Below, one piece after another: positions 1-5,749 of a DNA stretch of 5,954 nt. Position numbers and translations under genes: made by a program. Position 1 is the first letter of the stretch, and every line of letters begins with the position of its first letter. The notes under the pieces were generated by a model. The model had not been told where the DNA came from and searched no databases. It saw only the letters and a program-made list of their open reading frames with translations. The stretch is from a bacterium (GTDB taxonomy: Bacteria; Actinomycetota; Acidimicrobiia; Acidimicrobiales; CATQHL01): NCBI GenBank assembly GCA_026713745.1, contig JAPONU010000626.1, positions 1 to 5,954 of the forward strand, read 5' to 3'.

Positions 1-770
1 CCACCGTTCGACAGCACCACACCGGCGTCGAGGCGTCCGAGTTGCTCCATTGCCGCCACCACGGCCACACCGGCGAGGTCGTTGGTCGTGGCGATGAAGA
101 GCAGGTTCGTGGCATCAGGGTTGGCGTTGAGGTACGCCGCGGCCGCTGCCTGCGTCTCCGAGCCCTCGAGCACGACGTCGTTGAGGGTGATCGTGTCCAT
201 CGTCCACTCCGGGAACTGCTGGGAGATCACGTCCATGGCCACGACCATGCGCGCCTTGGTCTCATCGGGCCAGGTGCTCTGGTAGATGCCGAAGATGCCG
301 TCGAGGTTGCCACCCCAGTTGTTGTTGATGTAGTCGAGGGCGTACTCACCCATCTGCTGGCCCGCCGACTGGCCGTGCGCACCGAACCAGTACACATCGT
401 CCGCCGGCTCCGGGATCGGGCCGTCGATGAAGATCATCGGGATCTCCGCCTCGGCCATCTTCTCCAGCGTGGCCTCGTAGTTGGTGATACCGCCGTCGAA
501 GTTCAGATAGACGTCCACCTCGCGGGTGATCATGGCGTCCGCGTTGGCGAGCATCTTGTTGGCGTCGAGGTCGTGGTCGAGGGCGTACAACTCCCAACCC
601 GCATCGGCAGTCTCAGCAGTCACACCGTTCTCGACGTCGTTGCAGAACTCGCAACCCGTCCGCAGGATGTTGGCGAAGCCAACGGTGTTCTCGCCGTCGT
701 CCCCCCCGCATGCTGCGGCCACCAGGACGACGGCCAGAATGAGGCCCAAGAGCCCAGAGAATCTCTTCAC
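1..770 (-). CDS. Sugar ABC transporter substrate-binding lipoprotein (3' end missing)
   Basis: This is the extracellular binding protein of an ABC importer, of the type 1 periplasmic-binding fold that binds sugars (ribose/galactose-binding-like). It starts at GTG 768-770 with a GGGGGGA ribosome site at 776-782, 5 nt upstream. Residues 1-20 form a lipoprotein signal peptide: Lys-Arg near the N-terminus, a hydrophobic stretch, then VAAAC with the lipidated Cys at 21. A short Gly/Asp linker (GGDDGE) follows, then the first beta strand (TVGFANI). The segment IFIDGPIPEP near the middle and NANPDATNLLFIATTNDLAG toward the end are typical of the family. About 256 codons are visible, and the frame is open to the left edge, so the C-terminal part is absent. 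The gene is last of four in the cluster, 134 bp after the oxidoreductase. Transporter ATPase and permease genes are expected further left. An unusual Cys-x-x-Cys pair (40 and 43) lies just after the first strand. The family is well supported; the ligand is unknown. Confidence 0.88.
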   Translation of the reverse strand, partial: MKRFSGLLGLILAVVLVAAACGGDDGENTVGFANILRTGCEFCNDVENGVTAETADAGWELYALDHDLDANKMLANADAMITREVDVYLNFDGGITNYEATLEKMAEAEIPMIFIDGPIPEPADDVYWFGAHGQSAGQQMGEYALDYINNNWGGNLDGIFGIYQSTWPDETKARMVVAMDVISQQFPEWTMDTITLNDVVLEGSETQAAAAAYLNANPDATNLLFIATTNDLAGVAVVAAMEQLGRLDAGVVLSNG

Positions 771-790
771 GAGTGTCCCCCCATTTGTCG

Positions 791-807
791 GCCCGGCGAG
801 CCCGGGC
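791..807 (-). other. Leader hairpin upstream of the binding-protein ribosome site
   Basis: Arms GCCCGG (791-796) and CCGGGC (802-807) are perfect inverted repeats around a 5-nt loop. The hairpin sits 8 nt before the GGGGGGA ribosome site of the binding-protein gene. Binding-protein genes are often expressed above their operon partners, and a stable 5' hairpin could protect a processed mRNA. That role is inferred. A chance origin is possible in such GC-rich sequence. Confidence 0.3.
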
Positions 808-886
808 GTTGAACCAACTGTAGGGAATTCAGCCGGCCGGCGCTAGCGACGCAGCCGCGCGACGCCGAGCACCGGCATGGGTCGGC

Positions 887-904
887 CCTCCGTGACTCCG
901 GAGG
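887..904 (-). other. Hairpin directly after the oxidoreductase stop codon
   Basis: CCTCCG and CGGAGG pair perfectly around a 6-nt loop (893-898), starting at the base next to the oxidoreductase stop codon (905-907). No T-run follows on the minus strand, so it is not a classical intrinsic terminator. It could slow 3' exonuclease decay of the upstream mRNA or cause partial termination before the binding-protein gene. The rest of 771-904 holds GC-only palindromes (832-841, 841-848) and the leader hairpin, and no convincing promoter. Confidence 0.35.
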
Positions 905-2002
905 TCAGGCCACAGTCTCCACGTGCCCGCTGCGGGCGCTGCGGTAGGCGGCCTCGATGATTTCGACCGTCGGTACGCCGAGGTCCCCGGGCGAGTTGTT
1001 CGCCACCGTGTCGCCACGCGCCAGGGCGACAAGAGCGTCGATCGGTCCGGCACAGTCGTATGCCCCGGCACCGGAGGCAAGCGGAACCGTCACGTCTCCC
1101 CCATCGACGCGGTAGCGGGTCAGCAGTTCACGGTTCAGATCCACCGTGAGCTGGCCGTCGGAACCGATGACCTGTACCACCAGGTAGTGCTTGCCGGCGT
1201 TGACGGCGAGATGGGCCGAAGCGCCCGAGACGCTGCCGATGGCGCCGGTCGTGAAGCGGACCGAGAGGCTGTCGTGGAACTCCACCGCCGTCTGCTGCGG
1301 GGACGACATCATGGCGAACACTTCGGCGCCGCGCAGACCCGTGAGCCAGAGCGCAAGGCCCAGCGCATGGCTGAGTTGGGCCTGCGCGTAGCCACCACCG
1401 GAGATTGCCGGGTCGGTCAACGTCTCCGGGCGGGGCGTCAACTCGGGAACCTGCTCGTCGCTGACGATCTCTCCGGAGGTCTGGTCGGCGGAGAACGAGG
1501 GTTGCCGGCCGATGAGAGCCTCGCGAGTTGTGGACGACATGACGATCGAGACGTGCTCGACATCACCGACGCCCCCATCGGAGTCCATCAACTCCTTGGC
1601 TTTGATGACAATGTCCTTGTAGTGCCAACCGAGCGCTATCAGCAGATGGCGGTCCACCGCTGCGGCGGTCGCCACGAGGTCGCGCGCCTCATCGGGATGC
1701 AGGGTGAACGGCTTCTCCACGAGCACATGCGCACCCGCCTCCAAGGCGGCCCGGGCCTGCTCGTGGTGCCACCGAACGGGGCTGGCCACCACGACGATGT
1801 CCGGCTCGGCCTCCAGGACACCTCTGTAGTCGGTGTGTGCCGAGGCGAAACCGAAGCGCGAGCGAATGCTCTCGGCCATCGCCGGGTCCCGGCGGTTGAC
1901 GGCGGTGAACTCCACGGCATCCCGATGCTGCGCAAGGCGCGGCAGATGGGACGCCACGCTCCAGGCGCCGGCTCCGATCACGCCGAGTCGCAGTCTGCTC
2001 AC
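905..2002 (-). CDS. Gfo/Idh/MocA-family NAD(P)-dependent oxidoreductase
   Basis: The product is a 365-residue soluble dehydrogenase of the Gfo/Idh/MocA family, whose members oxidise or reduce a hydroxyl of sugars, inositols or sugar derivatives with NAD(P). The N-terminal Rossmann fold is clear: LGVIGAGAW (residues 6-14) is the dinucleotide-binding glycine motif. DIVVVASP (68-75) and the substrate-proximal EKPF (96-99) follow in the usual places. The C-terminal alpha/beta domain carries GGGYAQAQLSHALGLALWL, in which His212 matches the conserved active-site His of the family. The length is normal. The start is GTG 2000-2002, with GGAGGA at 2013-2018, a rather long 10-nt spacer; no better start is visible. 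It lies 42 bp downstream of the FGGY kinase and upstream of the binding protein, so it likely acts on the imported sugar or polyol. The exact substrate cannot be assigned from sequence. Confidence 0.92.
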   Translation of the reverse strand: MSRLRLGVIGAGAWSVASHLPRLAQHRDAVEFTAVNRRDPAMAESIRSRFGFASAHTDYRGVLEAEPDIVVVASPVRWHHEQARAALEAGAHVLVEKPFTLHPDEARDLVATAAAVDRHLLIALGWHYKDIVIKAKELMDSDGGVGDVEHVSIVMSSTTREALIGRQPSFSADQTSGEIVSDEQVPELTPRPETLTDPAISGGGYAQAQLSHALGLALWLTGLRGAEVFAMMSSPQQTAVEFHDSLSVRFTTGAIGSVSGASAHLAVNAGKHYLVVQVIGSDGQLTVDLNRELLTRYRVDGGDVTVPLASGAGAYDCAGPIDALVALARGDTVANNSPGDLGVPTVEIIEAAYRSARSGHVETVA

Positions 2003-2044
2003 AGGTCTGTGGTCCTCCGCATCCGTGTGCCGGCGCCCGCCGCC

Positions 2045-3520
2045 TCAGCGCAGCTCGGCCAGAGCGTGATAGAGGCCCCGGTAGCGCTCCAGCTTCGAAC
2101 GGTACCGCCTGCTGCACGACGCATCCGGCTCGAGGCGCGCCACGATGGGCAGGCCGGCGAGGTTCCCGCCGGCGCCCGTGGCCACCCCGGCGATGCGGGC
2201 CGCCCCGACCGCCGACGCGTCGGCGCTCGCGGTGGACTCCACCGGTCGTTCCAGCACGTCGGCGAATATCTGCATCCAGACAGGCGAGCGCGATCCGCCC
2301 CCGGTCGCCCGCCAACTCATCACGGAGCCCCCTGTCCCGGCCAGCCGCTCAGCCATAACGGCGGCCTCCAGGGCCACGCCTTCCAGCAGGGCACGGACAA
2401 CGTGCCGCCGCTCTGTGGCAAAAGTCAGACCGACGAGCGCCGCGGTGGCCTGCGAGTCGGCAAAAGCGGTACGCGAGCCGGCGAAGTGGGGCAGAGCAAT
2501 CATGTCGGTCTCCACGTCGGCTATCGCCGAGGTGATCTGCTCGTAGAAGGCCCCCTCGATGTCGGGGCCCGTGGTTACCGCCTCCGCCGCACCGAACTGA
2601 TCCCGGTACCAGCGCAGAACCGCACCACCGGCTGGGCTCCCGGCGATGGCGAGCCGTGTCCCCGGCGCCAGGTATGGCACGGTCGGTACGGCATCGGCCG
2701 CCCCGCTGCCGGCCCCAACCACCCCGGCCAGCACGGCAACGGTCCCCAGCGACAGCATCGCCGTCCCATCCGGCTCGGCGCCGATACCGGCCGCGTAGGC
2801 GGCACAGACCTGGTCGAGGGCACCTGCGACGAGCACGGCGCCATCCGCGAGCCCCAGGTCGCGGGCCCTCTCGGGGGCTACGGCGCCGATGGGGGTGCCG
2901 GCTGGTGCCGGTTCCGGCAGCTTTTCCCGATCGATTCCGGCGGCTTCGAGGATCTCCGGCGACCAGCGCTCTGCGGCGACATCGAACGCGAGGGTCCTGG
3001 CAGCCATCGAGTGGTCGATCACGGGGGGCAGCCCGAGGCGGACGCCGACCAGCTCGCCGAAGCAGGCGAGCGTGGCGGCGCGACGGTAGATCTCGGGCAT
3101 CTGCTCGGCGATCCAGCACCACTTGGCCACGGAGTAGTGCGGCTGAGGCGCCAGCCCGCAGATCGCTGTGATCCGCTCAGATCCGACAGCGGCCACCAGG
3201 CGCTCATGGCAGCCCCGGGAGCGGGCGTCGAACGACACGATCGTGGGTGCCAGCGCCGCGCCGGCCGCGTCGATCGGCGTGACCGCCTCCCCGAGGGTGG
3301 CGACAGCCAGCGCCCGCGGCGGTTCCGGGACGACCGCGGTCACCTCCCGGATGGTGGCGCAGACCGCCTCCCAGACCTCGTCGGGGTCGAGTTCGGCCCA
3401 TCCGGGCCTCGGTACCGAAAGGGGATACTCCCGATACGCGGTGGCAATTGGCAGGCCCGCCTCGCCCAGCACGACCGCCTTGCACCCGGTGGTGCCGACG
3501 TCCACACCGAGGAGCGTCAT
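2045..3520 (-). CDS. FGGY-family carbohydrate kinase (xylulokinase-like)
   Basis: This 491-residue cytoplasmic kinase transfers the ATP gamma-phosphate to a sugar or ketose. FGGY members include xylulo-, ribulo-, fuculo- and rhamnulokinases. The N-terminal phosphate motif is GVDVGTTGCKAVV (5-17), followed by GWAELDPDEVW (40-50) and DHSMAARTLAFD (169-180). The probable catalytic Asp is D236 in GALDQVCAAYAAG. ATP-site elements are LSLGTVAV (257-264), LPHFAGSRTAF (343-353), LLEGVALEAA (378-387) and the FGGY C-terminal signature ATGGGSRSPVWMQIFADVL (405-423). Length and motif order are complete. ATG 3518-3520 gives the expected family N-terminus, although no purine-rich ribosome site precedes it; a 13-bp GC palindrome does. 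It lies 122 bp after the class II aldolase gene and 42 bp before the oxidoreductase. Pairing with a class II aldolase suggests a ketose substrate whose phosphate the aldolase then cleaves or epimerises. Xylulose is only one option. Confidence 0.93.
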   Translation of the reverse strand: MTLLGVDVGTTGCKAVVLGEAGLPIATAYREYPLSVPRPGWAELDPDEVWEAVCATIREVTAVVPEPPRALAVATLGEAVTPIDAAGAALAPTIVSFDARSRGCHERLVAAVGSERITAICGLAPQPHYSVAKWCWIAEQMPEIYRRAATLACFGELVGVRLGLPPVIDHSMAARTLAFDVAAERWSPEILEAAGIDREKLPEPAPAGTPIGAVAPERARDLGLADGAVLVAGALDQVCAAYAAGIGAEPDGTAMLSLGTVAVLAGVVGAGSGAADAVPTVPYLAPGTRLAIAGSPAGGAVLRWYRDQFGAAEAVTTGPDIEGAFYEQITSAIADVETDMIALPHFAGSRTAFADSQATAALVGLTFATERRHVVRALLEGVALEAAVMAERLAGTGGSVMSWRATGGGSRSPVWMQIFADVLERPVESTASADASAVGAARIAGVATGAGGNLAGLPIVARLEPDASCSRRYRSKLERYRGLYHALAELR

Positions 3521-3524
3521 CGGG

Positions 3525-3537
3525 GGCCGGCCCGGCC
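3525..3537 (-). other. GC palindrome in place of the kinase ribosome site
   Basis: GGCCGG-C-CCGGCC is a perfect 13-bp palindrome ending 4 nt before the kinase ATG. In RNA it could fold as a 5-bp GC stem with a 3-nt loop. It occupies the position of the Shine-Dalgarno sequence, and no GGAGG-like run is present between the aldolase stop and the kinase ATG. It may lower or regulate kinase translation. The sequence is certain; the role is inferred. Confidence 0.4.
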
Positions 3538-3558
3538 AACTCGGCCGGCGATTCTCGT

Positions 3559-3588
3559 GCCGGCGCTCGAACCCGTATCGGCGCCGGC
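3559..3588 (-). repeat. Inverted repeat in the aldolase-kinase intergenic gap
   Basis: GCCGGCGC (3559-3566) and GCGCCGGC (3581-3588) form a perfect 8-bp inverted repeat around a 14-nt loop. A direct copy of CGGCGCCGGC recurs at 3611-3620, exactly 32 bp from the one at 3579-3588. The gap 3521-3642 therefore holds dense GC structure that could act as an mRNA-stabilising or attenuating stem between two operon genes. No T-run follows, so it is not a classical terminator. Similar GGCGCC cores occur inside the neighbouring genes, so it should not be read as an operator without comparison. Confidence 0.35.
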
Positions 3589-3642
3589 GGGTGTCATCCG
3601 GTCCTGGCAGCGGCGCCGGCAGGGATCCGTCGGTTCATCGCC

Positions 3643-4272
3643 TCACGCCACGATCATGTCGGCGCCGACACGCTCAAGCGTCTGCGGCTCGCCGGCACGC
3701 AGGGCGAGATGCATGACCTGCGCGTTGAACTCGATGCCGATGGTCCGCTCGGCGGCGTTCTCCACCGTGTCCGCCACCACCAGGAGTCCATGGTTCTGCC
3801 ATACCACGCCATGGCTGTCGCCCATGACCTCCAGCATCTCGGTGGTGAACGCCTCGTCTCGACGGTGCCGGAACGGCATGATCGGAGTGGTGCCGTTGGC
3901 CGATTTGAGGCCGGTCGTGGTCACCGGCAGGATGTCCCGCCCCAGGGCGCCGAAAGCGTTCACGTACGGCGGCTCGGTGTGCAGCACCGCAAAGACCTCC
4001 GGGCGCGCCTTGTAGACGCCCACATGCAGGAGTGCGTCGTAGGAGGGATCGAGACGCCCGCCGATCTGCTCCCCGTCCGGGCCCAGCACCACCAAGTCGT
4101 CGGGCGTCATGTCCTCATACGGGTAGGCATGTGGCGTGATCACCACATTGCCCGTGTCCCGGTCGCGGGCACTGAGATTGCCCTGCGACGCCGGCATCAG
4201 CGACGACGCCGACAGGCGCCTCATCGCCACCGTGATACTGCGGCGCAACTCCGCCGCCACCAGCTCAGCCAC
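3643..4272 (-). CDS. Class II aldolase/adducin-family protein (fuculose-P aldolase / ribulose-5-P 4-epimerase-like)
   Basis: The product is a 209-residue cytoplasmic enzyme of the zinc-dependent class II aldolase/adducin fold. Relatives are L-fuculose-1-phosphate aldolase (FucA) and L-ribulose-5-phosphate 4-epimerase (AraD). Seen in sequence are SQGNLSAR (29-36, the phosphate-binding GN.S.R motif), D79 in the position of FucA Glu73 / AraD Asp76, HTEPPY (98-103) and NHG with His161. His98 and His161 match two of the three metal ligands. The middle ligand, normally His in H-x-H, is Glu100 here. Asp79 is AraD-like, while the overall length is near FucA. The start is GTG 4270-4272 with GGAGGG at 4277-4282, 4 nt away, and no competing start is visible. 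It is the first gene of the cluster and is followed after 122 bp by the FGGY kinase, which would supply its phosphorylated substrate. Whether it cleaves, epimerises or does something else is open. Confidence 0.9.
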   Translation of the reverse strand: MAELVAAELRRSITVAMRRLSASSLMPASQGNLSARDRDTGNVVITPHAYPYEDMTPDDLVVLGPDGEQIGGRLDPSYDALLHVGVYKARPEVFAVLHTEPPYVNAFGALGRDILPVTTTGLKSANGTTPIMPFRHRRDEAFTTEMLEVMGDSHGVVWQNHGLLVVADTVENAAERTIGIEFNAQVMHLALRAGEPQTLERVGADMIVA

Positions 4273-4276
4273 CGTG

Positions 4277-4282
4277 CCCTCC
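4277..4282 (-). promoter_or_regulatory. Ribosome-binding site of the class II aldolase gene
   Basis: GGAGGG, 4 nt before the GTG at 4270-4272, is the clearest Shine-Dalgarno sequence in the window and fixes this start. Confidence 0.7.
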
Positions 4283-4303
4283 GATCCTCACCCGCTCGCT
4301 GCG

Positions 4304-4309
4304 ACCCTA
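4304..4309 (-). promoter_or_regulatory. Candidate -10 element of the sugar-use operon
   Basis: TAGGGT on the minus strand fits the actinobacterial TAnnnT pattern. It would place the transcript start near 4297, giving a leader of about 25 nt that contains the GGAGGG ribosome site. No TTGACA-like hexamer lies 15-18 bp upstream, where GGCTGT or GCTGTC is found, so the promoter would need help from an activator. This is pattern matching on six bases, so certainty is limited. Confidence 0.4.
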
Positions 4310-4330
4310 GTTCACCCCACCACCCGACAG

Positions 4331-4345
4331 CCGGTGCCCCACCGG
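4331..4345. promoter_or_regulatory. Perfect 15-bp palindrome, probable operator
   Basis: CCGGTG-CCC-CACCGG is a perfect dyad with a 3-bp centre at 4338. Relative to the start inferred from the -10 at 4304-4309, it is centred near -41, where class II activators bind next to the -35 region. In RNA it could also be a hairpin, but it lies upstream of the inferred start. The regulator gene is not in the window. Confidence 0.45.
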
Positions 4346-4434
4346 GCGCCTTCGCGGCGCGCTCCCCGAGGAGGGACGGCCGTACCGGGCGTCACGGTCG
4401 CCGCGGTTTGCCGGGGCAGGGCTTCCCGCGGATA

Positions 4435-4547
4435 ACCAATACACCTCCTGGAATAGTCCAATGCGCCTTGTGCAAGACACCTGATGCACCTTCTGCAACA
4501 GTCCAATACCCCTTCTGCAAGTCGTCCGATGCACGGATTGCAACCGG
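4435..4547. repeat. Five tandem imperfect 22/23-bp repeats upstream of the operon
   Basis: Units run 4435-4456, 4457-4479, 4480-4501, 4502-4524 and 4525-4547, with lengths alternating 22, 23, 22, 23, 23. The plus-strand consensus is about TCCAATGCACCTTCTGCAA followed by 3-4 variable bases. Units 2 and 4 agree at 18 of 23 positions, and units 1 and 3 at 15 of 22, so the array may have grown by doubling a 45-bp pair. Each unit contains an imperfect dyad TGCA-N5-TGCA; units 3 and 5 have it exactly. The spacing is close to two helical turns, so sites would lie on nearly the same face. The array sits about 160-275 bp upstream of the aldolase start and beyond the end of the HIRAN gene. A multi-site binding array for a transcription regulator is the best guess. 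No spacers exist, so it is not a CRISPR. Confidence 0.75.
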
Positions 4548-4585
4548 GCCTGCCTAATCGACGGATCGGAGGTTCCGGGAAGCCG

Positions 4586-5329
4586 TCAGGCGATGGGTTG
4601 GAACTCCGGAGCTGAGAGTGGTTCGTAGCCGTCGGGCCATGGCGCACGGAGCCGGCAGAGCAGGCGCATGTGCGGTGGCGCGGTCGGCGGGTTGACGTGT
4701 TCGGCGACGATGCCGACGTCGGCCTCGGAGAACTCGCGCAGTTCGTGAATGGTGCCGACCAGGTAGTTCGGCACCCACCCGATCTTCCGGCCCGTGCGCG
4801 TGCAGATCAGCATGGCCCTGGGGTTCACGGGGTTGTCGGGTTCGTCGGCCAGGACCAGGACGTCGCCCGCCGTCACTTCTGTGACCGCCTCGGCCGCGCC
4901 CGGGATGTGGCGGATGGCGCGACAGAAGAACAGCGTCGTGAGACCGCCGTCGGGGGTTCTGTCTGGATACGAGAACACCTCGACACGGTCTGTCATCCGG
5001 ATGCCCTCGCTTCGAGCCATGACCTCGAACGGGTCGGTGTCGATGTCGAGATCGAGCCTGCGGACATACTCGCCGTAGTCAGGTCGGCGCCGTGGCATCT
5101 GCCGGTTGCGGAACACCGCGAACAGGTGGTCACTCTCGTAGACGCGGTGCAGGTCCGCAAGCCCGGGCAGGCGGTCGAAGCCGTCGAGTTGCTCGGCCGC
5201 CTTGAGGTACACGAACCGGTACGACACGTTCGAGTCGACGACGCGACGGGTGAGCATGCCGACAGGGTGGATCAGACCGTCGGGGTGGCGCCAAGCGGCA
5301 TAGAGGCGGCGTTCGGTCGGCTCGGTCAT
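4586..5329 (-). CDS. HIRAN domain-containing protein
   Basis: A 247-residue soluble protein with no signal peptide or membrane segment. Residues 8-95 form an N-terminal region (RLYAAWRHPDGLIHPVGML, then YRFVYLKAAEQLDGF) found ahead of HIRAN in bacterial relatives. Residues about 133-225 carry the HIRAN signature: LFFCRAIRHI, AGDVLVLADEPDNPVNPRAM (154-173), then GRKIGWVPNYLV (180-191). HIRAN domains bind DNA ends or stalled-fork structures in HLTF-type helicases, but bacterial stand-alone proteins are poorly understood. The protein ends PWPDGYEPLSAPEFQPIA, a plausible complete C-terminus. ATG 5327-5329 is chosen. A TTG three codons upstream is possible, but AGG at 5339-5341 suits the ATG, and TAGGTT at the same place could serve as a -10 for a leaderless mRNA. 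It lies 51 bp after the coding-like remnant and before the sugar operon's control region, with no metabolic link to that operon. Confidence 0.85.
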   Translation of the reverse strand: MTEPTERRLYAAWRHPDGLIHPVGMLTRRVVDSNVSYRFVYLKAAEQLDGFDRLPGLADLHRVYESDHLFAVFRNRQMPRRRPDYGEYVRRLDLDIDTDPFEVMARSEGIRMTDRVEVFSYPDRTPDGGLTTLFFCRAIRHIPGAAEAVTEVTAGDVLVLADEPDNPVNPRAMLICTRTGRKIGWVPNYLVGTIHELREFSEADVGIVAEHVNPPTAPPHMRLLCRLRAPWPDGYEPLSAPEFQPIA

Positions 5330-5336
5330 ACGGTGC

Positions 5337-5342
5337 AACCTA
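5337..5342 (-). promoter_or_regulatory. Possible leaderless-type -10 of the HIRAN gene
   Basis: TAGGTT (TAnnnT) ends exactly 7 nt before ATG 5329, the same spacing seen between TATAAT and GTG in the divergent XRE gene. The -35 region is poor (ACAGGT at 17 bp). The AGG in this hexamer could instead be the ribosome site of a longer mRNA. Confidence 0.3.
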
Positions 5343-5380
5343 TGGCCGGGGTGTGTCAGACCTGTCCAGAGTAACCACAG

Positions 5381-5701
5381 TCACCAGGCCATCAGGCGTT
5401 CGTGGTTGCGACGCACGACACGTTCCGCGAAGTCGCGTGCCGGGCTCGACATTCGATGGTCCGGCACGAGCCAGATCGGTTCGACAAGTAGATCGGCGTC
5501 ACGACACCGCTCAAGCCACTGCCGGCGTGCGTGGCTGCTCGACATCTCCAGCGCATCGATCGCCGCTGGGAGCAGGCGCGGTCGCCGCGCGAACGGGCAC
5601 CTGGCTCGATCCGCCCATGCCTCGACTGTGTAGCCGCGGTCGCGTGTCTTCAGCCTCGCCTCTCTCTCCGTGTCGTCCAGCAGGAATCCGAGGCTCGACC
5701 C
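5381..5701 (-). pseudogene. Coding-like remnant without usable start, unrecognised
   Basis: An open frame of 106 codons ending in TGA (5381-5383) reads like protein: FLLDDTEREARLKTRDRGY, then WADRARCPFARRPRLLPAA, DLLVEPIWLVPDHRM, and a C-terminus RRNHERLMAW. It has G/C-rich third positions and several Trp codons. No ATG or GTG lies in the first half. The first ATG is at 5545, which would give only 54 residues with no properly spaced ribosome site. A TAG at 5702-5704 closes the frame upstream, although protein-like codons seem to continue beyond it, toward 5760. The likeliest reading is the 3' end of a decayed or truncated minus-strand gene whose 5' part was lost near the XRE promoter. A short real gene (5381-5545) or a non-ATG start is also possible. 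No family is recognised. In 5330-5786 nothing else beyond this and the promoters is evident. Confidence 0.35.
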
Positions 5702-5749
5702 CTACTCAGGGACCCTCAACCACCCCGCTCCCCACGAATTCGCGAAGGC

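Noticed and set aside
817..822. A -10-like TACAGT for a separate promoter of the binding-protein gene.
   Set aside because: No -35-like hexamer lies at the right distance (TAGCGC at 17 bp). A TAnnnT match alone is too weak, so read-through from the operon promoter is simpler.
3579..3620. GGCGCC-containing repeats as a specific operator in the kinase upstream gap.
   Set aside because: The same core appears inside coding sequence (for example near 1965 and 2655) and in the gap at 2027-2036, as expected in GC-rich DNA.
923..4015. A 1030-codon open frame on the plus strand, opposite three genes.
   Set aside because: It runs antisense across the oxidoreductase, the kinase and most of the aldolase, is rich in Arg/Gly/His with no recognisable domain, and is the usual by-product of G/C-ending codons on the opposite strand.
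4435..4547. CRISPR array or replication iterons.
   Set aside because: The units abut with no spacers, are too divergent for CRISPR repeats, and no cas or replication initiator gene is present. Iteron-like size alone is not enough.
4560..4587. Terminator for the HIRAN gene (GACGG...CCGTC enclosing CGGA-ACC-TCCG).
   Set aside because: The stem is interrupted by an asymmetric internal loop and is not followed by a T-run. Some termination is possible, but it cannot be called.
4312..4647. A minus-strand frame of 111 codons over the tandem array with a 15-residue repeat pattern.
   Set aside because: The repeated residues come from two 45-bp repeat pairs, which are a multiple of three. The frame overlaps the HIRAN gene end out of frame and has no supporting ribosome site.
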